Source: Heterotrichella gracilis | Lineage: Eukaryota > Sar > Xanthophyceae > Tribonematales > Xanthonemataceae | Reading direction: 5' to 3' | DNA length: 64,000 bases | Assembly (NCBI GenBank): GCA_032358255.1 | Contig: JAULBX010022188.1 | Location: forward strand, 1 to 64,000 | In this document: in pieces, positions 46,506-59,293 of the stretch | Layout: the number at the start of each line of letters is the position of its first letter | How positions within the stretch are numbered: the first letter of the stretch is position 1 | Position numbers and translations under genes: made by a program | The notes under the pieces: generated by a model | What the model was told of the DNA's origin: nothing | The model's database searches: none | What the model saw: only the letters and a program-made list of their open reading frames with translations

Positions 46506-48209
46506 CCCTAGAGAACACCCTACAAACTGGATTTAGAAACTCAATGAAATGCACAGGAATGAATATGCACCAGCGTCGTTGGTGCCCATAGTACAGCTGG
46601 CCAGCCTGAATTTGAATGGCTAGCCTATATCAGACGTTTTACCTTCAACACCATTATACCTTACTGAACATGGTAGTTTTGAACACTCGATCTTATTACA
46701 CTGCTGTTATTTTGTGGGCAGGATTTATGGGACTGCCTTCATGCTACAGACCGCTATGTCTAAACGCTTTCCAACACCACTCGACGCTCTACAATGAATC
46801 CCAAGAGATTATGCATTGATACCCAATGGGGTACAGCAGTTTTGAGACGCAGTTTTTTAAACCCCGCCACAACATTTTACACAATGATTATGCGCATGTT
46901 GTGTTTGCAGAAGCATTTGTCGGCAGTGTAATGCTGGTTAGAAATACAGTGCAAGCTTTTCCATTGAATTTACCATGCTGTGGTCACAATAATTGTCCTT
47001 GAACATCCTTGCCTTCATACAGTAATTGTCTATACAACTTTGTCGCCGCGGTTTGGCTGAGCATTCTGTTCATAAGACTATTAGGCGTGATATTGCACTG
47101 CATTGGGAGGTCACCTGTGACTGTAATAATGGTCTACAACAATGATTGGTTCTGGCTGATGTGGTGCCCTGGTGCGAGCCAGTGGCCCCCTAACTACGCC
47201 TCTGTGCGTTCCCTTTCTTTCTTTCTAATATCATGCAGCCTCCTGGATGGACCATGCGCAGTGTGCACATGCAAGAGCCAACTGTTGACAACTAACTTCG
47301 AAACTGTCACTGTGACATCTTCGGGACCGGGTCTCTGCTTGACCAGCCGAAAGTTACACGATTTGGCTGCTTTTGGTGCCTTGGTGGAAGCCAGTGGGTG
47401 ACCCTCCCTAACTCCGCCTTTGTGTGGCAGCCACAGCAGACTGGTGTGCTTGCACTCTCTTGCATGCAAATGATCAGTGACGCACGCCGTCTCTTGAACT
47501 AGTTTGGGACCCAGATGATTAAGCATCTGAGTCAGACGTTCCATCTGATTTAATCGATCATGCATGATGCCATTGGCGCAGATGTCGTCCCATCATTCAA
47601 ATGTTTCATTGGCCCATGGCTTGCACCACACACCACCAGCGCTCAGCAAGGAATCGCTGTGAACAAACAGGGCAAATTGACAATCTTTACAATTGCTATG
47701 CACAGGAGCCACATAATCCATCAGCATCATGATGGCAATGCCTGGCAGTTAACTGGCAGTTGTGAAGTTAGAACATGACCATGCGTTGGCAGTTAAGCAA
47801 ACGGCGTCCAATCTCACATGACTGGATACTGTGTGGTGCCACCAGCAACCTGCATGTGAACTGTTGTAAACCAACAAAAGTCTCTAAAGCAAATTCTGGC
47901 GTAGGAGAAAGCTGTTACACAACGAACTCACCCTCATCCCTACCCACTAAGGGCGATGTGGCACAGGCGCCCTTGGCTAACCCCACCCACCCCCACCCTG
48001 CCACCCTTCTCCCCATGCACACCATGCCCCGGGCAATGCCATCCCCAAGCTTGAGACCCCTCTCGCCCAATCACAGCGCACATGCTGCACCATCCCCAGG
48101 CCCCCAGAAACGAACCCCTCGACCCCCTTTCCCGATGTGGCTTTGCGCCCTCCCCTCCCAAACCCACTTCCACCATGCTCCCCTTGCATCCAAACCCCAG
48201 GCTAGGTGC
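46506..48209. other. Convergent intergenic region
   Basis: 3' flanks of the NxG gene (+) and eIF3a (-). A loose internal duplication (TAACTACGCCTCTGTG near 47193 and TAACTCCGCCTTTGTG near 47409) is visible. A 130-codon frame at 47009-47401 is not supported by any family. Confidence 0.45.
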
Positions 48210-51200
48210 CTACCACCTGTCGCCACCGCGGCGGGGGGGTGCATCACGAGAATCGCGAGGGGGAGCATCACGCGGGTCGCGGGGGGCGCGGTCTGGGCCC
48301 CCACCGCTGCGCCAGCGGTCGCCGCCCCCCTCCCGGGGAGGGCCTGGGGGCCCGTCGCGCCGCGCGCCCCAGCGGTCCCCACCCTCCTCGCGGCGAGCTG
48401 GGGGCCCATCACGTGGGTCCCGCTCGTCGCGGCGTGCACCCCAGCGGTCTTCGCGGGGGGGTCCGTCGCGTGGGGGGCCTGGAAGGTGGGAGGGGAGGGT
48501 GAATACCTGTGGGTTTCCTTATGAAACGGAGCTGCTGTTGATCCGCATGAGGGGGCTGATAATGGGACACGGGCGGTGGATGACCGCTGTGAGGTAGTAA
48601 GGGATAATGACCATTAAAGCCGCTGCGGAGATGATACCAATAGGAGCAATGCTAAAAATCCACCATGCCGCAATGCCTGCCATGGCATTTGCCCTCACCT
48701 GGTGGTCCCTCTGGCCCCCTGCGGCCCGGGCGCCATGCTCCGCCCTCCTCGCGGGGCGCCTGTGGCTCGCGGCGTGGTGGCCCTGCTGCGCGCCACCCTG
48801 CCTCGTCCCTGCGGTCAGCCTCCTGGGGGGCCGCACGCCTAGGGAATAGGAACAAGGGTTCGGTTAGGGGGCTGATTGGAGATTTACGAGGTTTGCATTG
48901 CGGAGTAAGGCGTGGGTGCCAATTACTTGGTTGATTGGTAGTTCCAAAGGACTCCCACCCATCCATGCCTAGATGTTACCATAATCACCTGTCACCTTTT
49001 ACTTATATTACGTATTAACCCCGTCATGGGGCAATGCTGCTCAACCTAAGTAACATGATCCTAATCCTCTGACCACATGCATGGGGTGAAGGGAGCAGGG
49101 TGCGTATGCGCTGGGAGTATGTCGCAGCTGTATGGACCAGCCAGCATAAGGTGTGTCTGGGCAGTATGGAAGCGCCGGGCGTTGGTGTGCCGTTCCGCCC
49201 ACAAGGCAGGCGCCGGGGGGGCTAGGCGCACACCGGCTGTGGGCAGAACGGGGAGGGCGGTGCACTTTTTGTTATTATCATTATTATTATTATCCTTATT
49301 ACCCTACAAATTACCCTAACCAGGCAATACGTACGCAACTAGCAGCATGCCGCCAGGACAGGAGTTCCCTGTTCACCTGCAGTTTGCCCCGCCTCCTCCG
49401 GGAATACCCTATTAGGGTAAAAAACCCTAAACCCTACCTGGCCTCCTCCCCAGCGGGGGCAGCCTCCTCCTCCACTTGCTCAGCCACAGTTTTGGACTCA
49501 TCCCCACCCTCCTCCGATGCGGCTGGGGCAGCGGCTGGTGCTGCGGCTGGTGGGGCGCCACCCTCCGCCCTGCGCGCTGGGGGCACGTAGCCACCGCCGC
49601 CACCGGCTGCGCGGCGGGCAGGGGGGACATACCCTCCCGAGGGCCTGGCGGAGTCCTCGGAGGGGGGTGCTGGGGTGGGTGCGGCGGGTGCGGCGGGGGC
49701 TGGCTGCTCGCGCTCGGCGCGCTGCGGTGGGGGGTGGGGTGGGGTCAGTGGGGGAATGGCATTTTCTGCAACACAGTGTACATACCATCGCACTGTGCAC
49801 AGTTGCTTGTGAAAGGGCACACCCAACATCTCCATCAGACACCCACCATAGTTACCCCAGCCTCCCTATCGTCAGCACATCCCGCAACCACGCATCACAG
49901 CTGTCACATCCCACCATCCGAACCGCGATGTCCCCACCCACCACCACCACCCCACGCACCATCCTGGACTCAATCTTGGCCTCCTTCTGCCTCTTGCGCT
50001 CCTCAATCTCGTCAAGCTTGCGCTGCCTCTCGGCCTCCTCGCGCAGGGCGCGCTCCTCCTGAACATCCAGGCAGACAGAAGGTTAGGGTTTACTTACGGT
50101 ATTGATTGGCACGAAGGGTAGCACGCAACAGCTGCGGCATGTGGACAACAACAGGCACAGCAAGAGGTGAGGCCTGATCCAACTTCTCCTCCACAAACTC
50201 CGCATGTGAACAACTGCCACATTACAACCACCCCACCACCCCAATCCGCCCCGCACCTCCTCCCTTGCTGCCTCCTCCTCCTCCTCCAGCCTCTTGGCCA
50301 GCACCATCTCGCGGCACTGCTCAGCGTATCGCTCGCGGCGCTCAACGGCGCGCTGGTGGCGGCGGGCGGCGCGGCGGGCAGCGGCCTGGCGCTCCTTCTC
50401 GGCCTGTGCGCAAGGAAAATTCCGTTACATGCTTTTTATTGAATTGATGATTCATTCATATCTTTAAAATCCATAAATAATTAATAGCTTGGATTTGTCT
50501 TCACGGGTGAAACCTATGTTAATTACCCATTCATTTTTCTCCAACCTTTGGTAGGCAGAGGCCCTCCTTGGTGGAAGTACATGTGAGGTAAGGCGGGAAG
50601 ACTAATGGAACGAAGATGCCAGATAGTATTGTTGTCCCCCCTGCCCCTCCGTTCAACCCGCCAACACCCTACCCGTCTCCACACCACCCACCAGACCGCC
50701 ACGCACCCCATGGCCAGCACACCCACCCACCCACCACACAACCACCCACCTTGAGCGCAGCAAACTCCGCCGCCTTGCGCGTCACGACCTGCGCCTTGAA
50801 GTCCTCCTTGTCCCCCGCCATGCGCGCCAGCCTGTGCTTGATCTGGATGTCCAGGCCCCACGCGTCGCGGTGCGTCTTGGAGTAGGCCGCCTGCTCAGCC
50901 TCAAAGAGCGCCTTCTCCTCCTGCGGGGGTTTAAGGTTAAGGTTTAGGGTGTATGAGGTCAGAGGTGAGAGGCTTTGGGGTGGTTATAGGATCGGGATGT
51001 CAGGACAGAAAGGCGTTTCGTACCAAGAGAACACATTTTATGAATTAGAAAAGGCTTTGTAAAGCAGCAAATAGCACATGTATGGTATTGTGTGGAGTGC
51101 TCGCAGGCTGGCACTTGTGCAAGTAGCCTTGGCACCAGTCAGAACTGGGCAACCCCCCACCCACTGACCACCCCGCGCCCCCACCCACCTCCATCATCTT

Positions 51201-54200
51201 AGTCTGGTGCTCCGCCAGCAGCGGCGCCATATCCTCCCTCTTAGCCCGCTCCATGTAGTCCATGTGCTTGCCCAGCTTGGCCAGCTTGCGCTCCTGCTCC
51301 TGGCGCTCCTTGAACTGCTCCTGGGCGGCCTGCTTGTTCAGCTCCTGCAAGGGGGGAGGGTGAAGGTGAGTGCAAGGGTGAGTGCAAGGATGAGGTCAGT
51401 TCTCGTTTTTATCGCGCAGAACAAAGGCGGATCACACGATTGGGCAATTGTGCTTCACCAGGCCAGATGCCGCCACAGTAGTATCCACCACCACCACCAC
51501 CAACAACAGCAACAAGGCCGCCTACCTGGATGTCCAGGGTGCCATCCAGCTTTGACTTCCCCTTCTTCCCCTTGCCGGACAGCTCCAGGATCTTCTTGGC
51601 CTCCTCCTTGGCCTGCTCGTCAAGCTCGCGGGCTAGGCGCTCCTCCTCGCGGCGCAGCCTGGGGAGGGGTAACGGTTAGGGTCAAGGCTTAGGGTAATGG
51701 TTAGGGGATTACGAATAGATGGCCAAGGACCAATCAAGCTCGCAGGCAAGGCGTTCCTGGTCACGACGCCGTCTTAGATCAGTTAAATGGTCAGCGTTTA
51801 GGTTTTGGGAGCATGGTTAAGGGCCAATAAAGCATTAATTCAAGCACGCATGCTCGCGCACCACTTACAGACCTCTCCCTTGGGCACAGCAACAGCAAAT
51901 TGAGAAGCCCCGCACCAGGCCCCGCCGCCATAGGAAACAGCGACATAGGGAAGCAGCGACCCTGTACATACCCCTGCACCCACCTCTCCTCCCTGCGCCT
52001 CTTCTCCTCCGCCTCCTCCGATGCCCTGGCCAGCAGCGCCCGCTGCTCCTCCTCCAGCCGCTCCTGCTCAAGCATCTGGCGCTCCTGCTCCTCCTTGCGC
52101 TTCTCAATCATGACCTACAAAAGAGAAAATTAGGGTTTCCAAACATGGCATTGGGGGTTGGCGTTAAGAATTATCAAGCATCTGCCCCCTCCTTGCGCTT
52201 CTCAATCATCACCTAGGGGTCGAGGGTTTTCAATTTGGAGCTGTAGGCAGGCTCCTCCTTGTGCTTTCCAACCATCACCTGCCCCAAATATTCGCCCCCA
52301 CGCCATTACTGGCACCACCACTATCGTCCCCACCCCCCTATCACCTTCAACATCTCCCCCTCACCCACCTTGCGTGCCAGGTATCGCTTGTTGTCCCTTG
52401 AGGAGGTGGCTGCCGCCTTCTCGATGGCCACGACGCGCGCCGCCTCGCGCTCCGCCACACCCTGGTCGGGGTTTATGAGCGCCACAGCCTTAGCCAGGCG
52501 GCGGGCCATGGTGGAGATGGTGGCGCGCAGCCTGGGGTGGGGGGTTAGGGTTTAGGGTTTAGGACCATGGTGGAGATGGTGGTGCGCAGCCTGGGGTGGG
52601 AGGTGGGGGTTGGGTGGGTGGGGAGGGGGGGGGCTGGTGTTGCTGTACAGGACCACGCAAGGCTTTTGGCATGGTGAAAGGACTACCCGTGGTGCGACAC
52701 TTGTGGCATGCAAGCCCAATGTGACGCAATGTGATATGGCTCAACAATAGTTCTCGTTTCCTTAGCCACGCCTCTGACTCAAAATCACCCCTTCCCCCGC
52801 ACCGTCTTCCCACCCACACCCCACATTCCCGCCTCACTCACTTGTCTGCCTCCAGCGCGTTTGCCCCAAAGTGGATGGTGCCATTGCGGTGGTCGAATCG
52901 CGCCTTGCAGAACCCGTAGCGCACCGCGTCTGTGATGACAGCCTCAACCTCGCCAAGCTCCATGAAGGGCACCAGGGGGGCGAGGTTCTCGATGCGCATC
53001 ACGGTGTACACCTGAGGGGAGGGGGTTTAGGGTTTAAAATTTGTGGTTAAGGTCTCCATTTAGGAGTTGAGGGCCAGGGGGTAGAATCACCATGCACACC
53101 CGATGGGGTTGAGGGCAGGATTTAGTAAGGTGGGCTAGGACAACGCGCCAACACCCAAATACCCCACATTTGCACCCCGCGCTGCAGGAAATTAAGCACA
53201 CCACCTCCACCACCACCACCACCACCACCGCCACCACCCGCAACTCCGTCTGCTGCACCACCATTCCTACCCCCACCGTCCCCACCACCACCACCACCGC
53301 CCCCCGCACCTCGGTCAGCTGCACCACCAGCTTCACCACCGCCACCTTCTGCAGCTGCTTGGTGTAGCTGGCCAGCGCAATGTCCTGCACAGGGCAGGCG
53401 CTGGACACCGGCTTGGTCACCGCCTCCAGCTTGTCAAGCAGGGGGGCCAGCTTCACGCACAGCTCCAGGGGGTTGAACTCGTGCTCAAGCAGGTTGTAGA
53501 TCTGGCGGACCTGGGAGCGGGGCGGGTGGGAGGTGGTTAGGGTTTGTGGTTTAATGCTGGTGGGGGGCTGAGGTGGCAGGTTGTAGATCTGGCGAACAGG
53601 GGCAGCGGGGGCGGGGTGGGGGGTAGGGGGGGGGGGGGGGTGAGGTGGTGTGTGGGTGTGATATGTGGGGGGTGGAGAGATGGGGGGTGGGGGGGCGGGC
53701 TTTGGCAAAAATGTCACGCGGCCGGTGGGGAAGGGCAGGGTGCAGGCATTGTTCTGCCGTGGTTGGCGGTCGCGTATTAGGTGGGTGCTCAAGCAGTGTG
53801 CGCATCTGGCATGGCATGAGGACCATCTAACTGTTTGTGATCCGCCTTTACGTGCGTCTACACCCGGCCCTAGCCCCTACCTCCTCGGGCACCAGCGCCA
53901 GCACGTTCTTGCCGTTGATGTCAGCCACCAGGCCGGAGCGGGTGAGGATGCTCTTCAGGTCGCGCTTGCCGTCCTGCAAAGGGGTGAGCGGGCATTGAGA
54001 TCATGGGCACCAGGCTTGGGAGTCACATGACAGCAAGGGAGCGTAGCAGCCGCACAGCCAAGCTGCGGCATCAATTCCGATGTCCAAGCCCCAGCCAGCC
54101 TGCCTTTGCCCCAACATTGCCCTACCAGCGACCATCAAGCCCTCCACTCCATCCCCACAACCCAAACTTCAGAACGTGTCGTCCCCAACCCATACTCCCA

Positions 54201-57062
54201 CCATTATCACAGCAACCCCACCACCCGCCACGCACCACTGACGAGCCCAGGATGTTAGCCAGGCGCAGGATCCTGGCCTTGGCCGTCTCCTCGTCGTCCT
54301 CTGCCCCCGTCTGCACCGTGTCGTATGGCAGGATCTGCACCGCTGACAGCAGCAGCGACGAGGCCAGCATCTGCAGGTCTGGCGGGGTGAGGTTCTTGTT
54401 GTAGGTGCGCGCAAGCATGAACATGCGGTACCTGGGGAGGGTTGGGAGGAGGGTGTCAGCGGTGCGGGGGGATCAACACTTGCCTGGAATGGCTGTAAAG
54501 TGAACAGTGCAAATGCCCCTGCCGTACTATGGCCATGCACCCACTTACCATGCCCAAGCGCCCTTCTATGCATACCCACTGTGTGCTCCAACCCCTGCCA
54601 TTCATCCACCACACCCCTGCCCCTGCCCCCTTTTTACCATTATGTGCATGGGTAGCCAACGGCATACTACCGTACTCCGCACCGATGTGAACATCCATAC
54701 CCATGCACCCACCATGCATATCCAATAGACAGGCGCTTCTCTACAACGACCATGCCTGCCCCCACATTACGTATCACAGATGGGACGCATCTAACTAAAC
54801 TACCCATGCCCTGCACCAGCCATGCATATCCCGCTGTACAGGCGCTTCATTCATCAACCTTTACCCTGAACCCACCATGCGTATCTGTTGTAGCTGGGAC
54901 GCATCTATCTATGCTACATCTAACTTCGCATTCACGCCCTGCACCCACCATGCGTATCCGTTGTACAGGTGCTTCTCCGACACCGAGAAAATCTTGGTGA
55001 GCTTGGCGTAGTAGTTGGCCATCATCTGGGCCTTGGGAGCCTTCTTGCTCAGCGCGATCAGGGCCTGAATGTCCTCAACACTGCGGAACGCCTCGCCCCA
55101 CATCTCAAGGTCGCAGGCCACCTGGGGAGGGTGGTAGGGGATGAGGGTTGAGCATTTAGGGTTTAGGGTTTGCAACTTTTCATTGGGACGCTGGTTAGGG
55201 TTTTGTGGTTTTAAGATCCCATACCGTGGGTGTGCAATGCATTGCAAGCTATGCAGTGCACATGCCAAAAGCAGGCACCAAAATGGTAGTGCATGTCTCC
55301 CCCCCTCGATAGTCCACCCCCAGCCCCAGTGCCATCGGGACCACCTCAAAGTCACCCACCTCCAGCTGTTCATATGTGTCAAGCAGTTGCACTGTTTTGT
55401 AGTTTAGAGTTGACCCACCTTGAGCTGCTCGAAGCGCGTGTCCAGGTGCAGCTGCTGGGTGTCGGGGTTGGTGAGGTCGGGACGGTCGCGCTGCTCGCGG
55501 TACCGCTGCCTGCAGGAGAATGTAAGGGGGAAGGGTGAGCGCACTGTCAATGGTTTTGCTGTTTTGTGAAGCAGTGGGGCACCCATAGGAGCAGCTTGAC
55601 CCTCAACAGGCATGTGGTGCCGCTGTGCGGCAGATTAGCGGCTGAGTGCCATGTTAAGGTATGAGGAATATGACCCCCAGCAAGCATGCAATGGTTGTGC
55701 AGCTGACATTTATAAAATATGTTGCATGGTCGGCGGTGTGCACAGATGTGTGCTGCAGCTGGCGGTGTGTGGTAAGTGCGTCCGAATGCATGCTGTGATA
55801 TGGGAAACCCCGGCAAGGGTATCCATTTGCAGGCTGTGATGGCTGGTGTTTGGGCGGAGACTATGTTCCCAACCCCCCATTTGGATCCAGCCAGGTGCGC
55901 TTACGTTGTGGACTGCAGGTTGGCCAGGTGCGTGCGCAGTATGTCGCACAGGCGCCTGAACTCGGTGGTCCTCTTGTAGGCCAGGCAGAACTGGAAGGCC
56001 TTCTGCGCGGTCATGGAGTAGAGCCCCTCCAGGCGCGCGTTGTTGCGCAGGATGTCCAGGATGTTGCGGTAGGTCTCCCACAGGAACTTGAACCAGGGGG
56101 TCACCAGCTCGCGGTCGGTGCGGTCCTGGGTGGGGTGCAATGGGGCGGGTTGGTGACATGCATTTGGGGCAGTATATATAGGTGGGAACTTAGCTTTCCG
56201 CCAGCATGCGGCAGTTGACTCTGTCCTGGCTGATACCAATACGAAGGTGTGTTCCTGCTCGAGTCTTGTCTCATTGCCCCAGGTCAGGTTTGCATTCGGA
56301 CCCGATAAGCAAGATGCAGGTGTGTGTGTGTTGGCAAGCCCGGCAGTGCTTACCTTGCTCTTCTCCCCGCTCACATAGCTGAGCATCATGTCCTCTGGTG
56401 TGGCATCCACCTCCAAATCCTCCACATCCAGGGTCACAGCCTGCATTGGGACACATGACGGCTATGGCATGCGTTTTGCAAAAACAGTGGAAATGCTTCT
56501 GGATGGACGTGATATACAATATGGAGTTGAGTGTAAACTGGCAACATATCCAAAAGATAACAGGAGAGTGGTGCATGGGGATGATGGGTTTGTCATATAG
56601 CACCATCCCAGCAAATTTCAAAGCTCTGCCCCAACAGTTCCGTACGGCTAAGTCACACTCCAACGTGCCCGGCAGCGTCTGAATCCTCCCCAAGCTTTTG
56701 CAACCCACCTCTGTGGCCGCAGCAGCTGTCTGCGCTTCCTCAGCCTTGCCCGTGGCTGATGTGAGGTAGTGCTTGATCACCTCCTCCAGCGAGCTGACGT
56801 TAACCTGCTGGCAGATGTTCCTGTAGTGGATGAGGCCGTCCTTGGCGAACCGCCCCTTGCGCATCTCCACGCACAGGTCGATGTACTTGAACATAATGGT
56901 CTCCAGCGTCTTCTGCCATGTGCGATGCCTCTTGCTGGTGATGACATCGTGCAGGGTCTGGAGGGCGGCATGCTTCTGCCCGACGGCAATAAGCTCCTCA
57001 GACCGCTTGAGGGCGCTCTCGGGCTTCTGGTACGAGCCCCCGCCCCTGTGGAACCGACTCAT
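48210..57062 (-). CDS. EIF3A: Eukaryotic translation initiation factor 3 subunit A (eIF3a)
   Basis: Nineteen exons from ATG 57062: 57062-56709, 56440-56354, 56125-55905, 55509-55419, 55121-54949, 54431-54236, 53973-53881, 53510-53310, 53011-52842, 52531-52369, 52114-51984, 51658-51526, 51344-51189, 50920-50750, 50403-50257, 50058-49960, 49721-49438, 48838-48699, 48478-48210. Sum 3279 nt (1092 aa), every phase consistent. The N terminus ([43 protein letters not shown]) and the PCI region ([10 protein letters not shown] ... [11 protein letters not shown]) are classic eIF3a. Next come long charged coiled coils ([23 protein letters not shown]) and a C-terminal Arg/Pro/Gly tail with at least four DRW repeats, as in plant eIF3a. 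It scaffolds eIF3 and, with other subunits, binds the 40S ribosome and mRNA. The boundary at 54236 has a possible alternative donor 3 nt upstream. Confidence 0.97.
51610..51775 (-). repeat. Copy of eIF3a exon-12 5' edge with telomere-like filler
   Basis: AAGCTCGCAGGCAAGGCGTTC near 51736 is a diverged copy of AAGCTCGCGGGCTAGGCGCTC near 51622. GGTTAGGGTCAAGGCTTAGGG-like filler lies between (about 51668-51710). Confidence 0.8.
52094..52285 (-). repeat. Three copies of eIF3a exon-11 acceptor and 5' edge
   Basis: TCCTTGCGCTTCTCAATCAT (coding-strand start of exon 11) occurs at about 52093, 52191 and, diverged, 52257. On the coding strand each copy is preceded by an AG acceptor (TTGTAG, CCCTAG, GGGCAG). 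Confidence 0.93.
52506..52610 (-). repeat. Copy of eIF3a exon-10 5' edge separated by TTTAGGG repeats
   Basis: CCATGGTGGAGATGGTGGCG (52506) recurs at 52565 with one or two changes. Exactly between the copies sits GGGTTAGGGTTTAGGGTTTA (about 52541-52562). Confidence 0.95.
53198..53310. repeat. CCA/CAC simple repeat in an eIF3a intron
   Basis: Dense CCACCACCA tract directly abutting the exon-8 donor. Confidence 0.85.
53490..53700 (-). repeat. Copy of eIF3a exon-8 5' edge, then G-rich repeat
   Basis: CAGGTTGTAGATCTGGCGGA at 53490 recurs at 53577 (GGCGAA variant) with GGTTAGGGTTTGTGG filler between. From about 53610 to 53700 the sequence is almost pure GGGGTG-type repeat. Confidence 0.85.
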
Positions 57063-58085
57063 ACTGGCTGATTGGGGTCACAGCAGGCGAGGCCTGCTGA
57101 TGGCACTGCTTTCCAGCCAAGTTCTCAGCGTCAGGGCAATACCAGCAGGGCTGGCGTCCCCTGTGTAAAACTCTCGGCAACCGACTGTATCAGGCCTACA
57201 AGGAAGCCGAACAAGTCAGCCACGACAACCCCCTCTCCGTCCACTTGTAGCACGCATTCGTTCGAAAAGCTCCTGCTTTGCGCCGCCCACCAAGGTTTTG
57301 GAGTTGGGAAGCATAATATAGCTGATGAGAACGGGAGTGGAGCCATGTGACCCACGGGACAAAACCCCTTTTGTACCAGAAATTGTGTTTGGGGTGTTTT
57401 GTACGAACGCCAGAGAAACAGCGCTGCGACGGAAGCCAGTCGTTGATGAGCAGGTCATCTACTAAGTGGTTATCGTGATATCGTGGTACTTGCTGTGAGG
57501 TGTGAAGCACTGTGCATTGTGGCCAAAGTGGGACTATATAGAGTCAGGACGGGGTGCATGCATTCCAACTCTCTGTGCATCTCTGACGAGCAAACTTCCA
57601 AGGTTGATAACACTTCAACAGCTCCTGCCCACTAGCTAGTTTTCAAGAAAGAAGTTGCTGCCCAGGTAAGCGCTTTACATGGGAATTACTTTCTCGGTGC
57701 ACGCCTAGGTACTGGCAACCTAGGTGGCAACCTGGGCCATCGTGTCCTTGCATGCAGCCATTGCTGCTTTTATGACGTCACGCTTTGCTGGACTGATGGG
57801 AACGTTTGACCCACTCTGCAAAGAGTTGGCAGTTAGTTCTATGTCGCCCTCTACAGCCGTCAATCCTTGTAGCTAAGCTGAGCTGTATACTAGGTCTATG
57901 GAGGGTAATGAGGGGGGCTTGACACTGACACAAACTGACACAAACTTGTGCACCAACTCCTGAGTATTACTGCTTAAAGCAGCTAAGCTGACAACCAACT
58001 TTTACTTGGCAAGTAGGCTTTTAGTGTGTTGGATACCTGGTAACGGCTAGTCCACTTTGTTAACCCAGCTGTGGCCTGCAGAACG
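57063..58085. other. Divergent promoter region of eIF3a and PAP2 genes
   Basis: About 1 kb shared upstream DNA. It contains the plus-strand TATA motif and the likely 5' UTR intron of the PAP2 gene (57666-58081); no TATA is evident on the eIF3a side. No coding region is seen. Confidence 0.6.
57535..57541 (+). promoter_or_regulatory. TATA box of the PAP2 gene
   Basis: TATATAG lies about 130 bp upstream of a well-formed donor (57665|gtaagc). A 5' UTR intron 57666-58081 ends at CTGCAG just 4 nt before the ATG. The arrangement (TATA, short leader, leader intron, start) is inferred from sequence alone. Confidence 0.55.
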
Positions 58086-59293
58086 ATGGCCAGTGTACGC
58101 GCCAAGCACTGGAAAGGGAAGTGGGCCTGGAAGGACGTCCAGATGCGATGGATCCTGCGGCATCAGGAGTGGTCAGTGGTTGCTGGCACCATCCTGGTGG
58201 CCATCGTGTACTTTATCCTGGAGAAAAGCCTCAATCCCCAAGAGCGCCCTGTCTTCATCTATGATGCCACCATCAGCTACGCAAATAAGTCCAACACAGT
58301 GCCGTCATGGGCGTCATTGTAAGCTCTCTTGACCCACCAGATCCACACCCACAGCCTGTTGCACACGCCTGAACCCTTCACCGTTGTCCACCCAGTTACC
58401 ACCTCAGTACTGCACCGTGAGCCCTGTTCCCCAAACACACCCCTGCCCAGTTGTTACCCCTTGCACACTCACTTCCAACCACTGTCTCCACTGATATCAC
58501 CCACACCCAGGAACCAATACCCTTCTCCTGCTCCTGCAGTGTCTTCCCAGCCCTCTTCTTCGTATTATCAGTGGGCCTGGTTGAGTTTGTCCTCTTCGCC
58601 CCCATCCACCAGCACATCAGCCGGGCAATAGCAGCCACCATACACTTCCTCCTGGACTGCCTCTGCGCCTTTGCCCTGACTGGCCTCATGACCTACGTCA
58701 TCAAGAACCTGACTGGCCGGCTGCGGCCAGACTACCTGGCGCGGTGCGACCCCGCAGTCAGCAACACCTTCCCTACCACCCTGCAGTGGGGCACCTTCCC
58801 CACCGTGCCCTGCAACAACTCAGGGAACGACGTTGACGACGGCAGGCGCAGCTACCCCTCTGGCCATGCCTCAGCGTCCGCCGTCCTCTCCTTCTACTCT
58901 GCCATGTACCTCCTTTGGGCCTGCTACTGCCGCTCAGGCATCTCCATCTGGCACCATATGGTAGACACCAGGGGCATGCAGCGCGTGTGGAAGGAGCTGG
59001 CCTCGGTGATTTGCCTCATTTGGATCTTGTTCCAGGTGACTTTTGCCTGGGGCGTGGCAGTCACGCGGTTCATCGACAACAAGCACAACGTGAGCGACAT
59101 CAACGCGGGGCTGATCATGGGCGGCATGTTTGCCGGCATCTTCATCGCCAGGGGCATCGCGCTGTTCCCCTACATCATCCAGTCGAGGCCAGGGGAGGAG
59201 CATGAGGTGTCCATTGAGAGGGAGTCGCAAGCGGCGGAAGGGATCCTGGCGCCAGAATCAAGCGACATCGAGATGCCCAGGGCAAGCTCGTAG
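58086..59293 (+). CDS. LPP: PAP2-family lipid phosphate phosphatase
   Basis: Two exons, 58086-58318 and 58540-59293, sum to 987 nt (328 aa). All three PAP2 motifs are present: KNLTGRLRP (133-141), SYPSGH (182-187) and TRFIDNKHNVSD (253-264, with the catalytic His 260 and Asp 264; the usual Ser of SR is Thr). Six hydrophobic segments fit the integral-membrane fold with the active site on one face. Family members dephosphorylate phosphatidic acid and related lipids. The product is close in size to plant lipid phosphate phosphatases; its C-terminal tail is acidic and Ser/Glu-rich. The start follows a probable leader-intron acceptor by 4 nt. Confidence 0.95.

Noticed and set aside
47009-47401. 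130-codon frame with hydrophobic N terminus
   Set aside because: No family similarity, no neighbouring exons, in low-constraint intergenic DNA.
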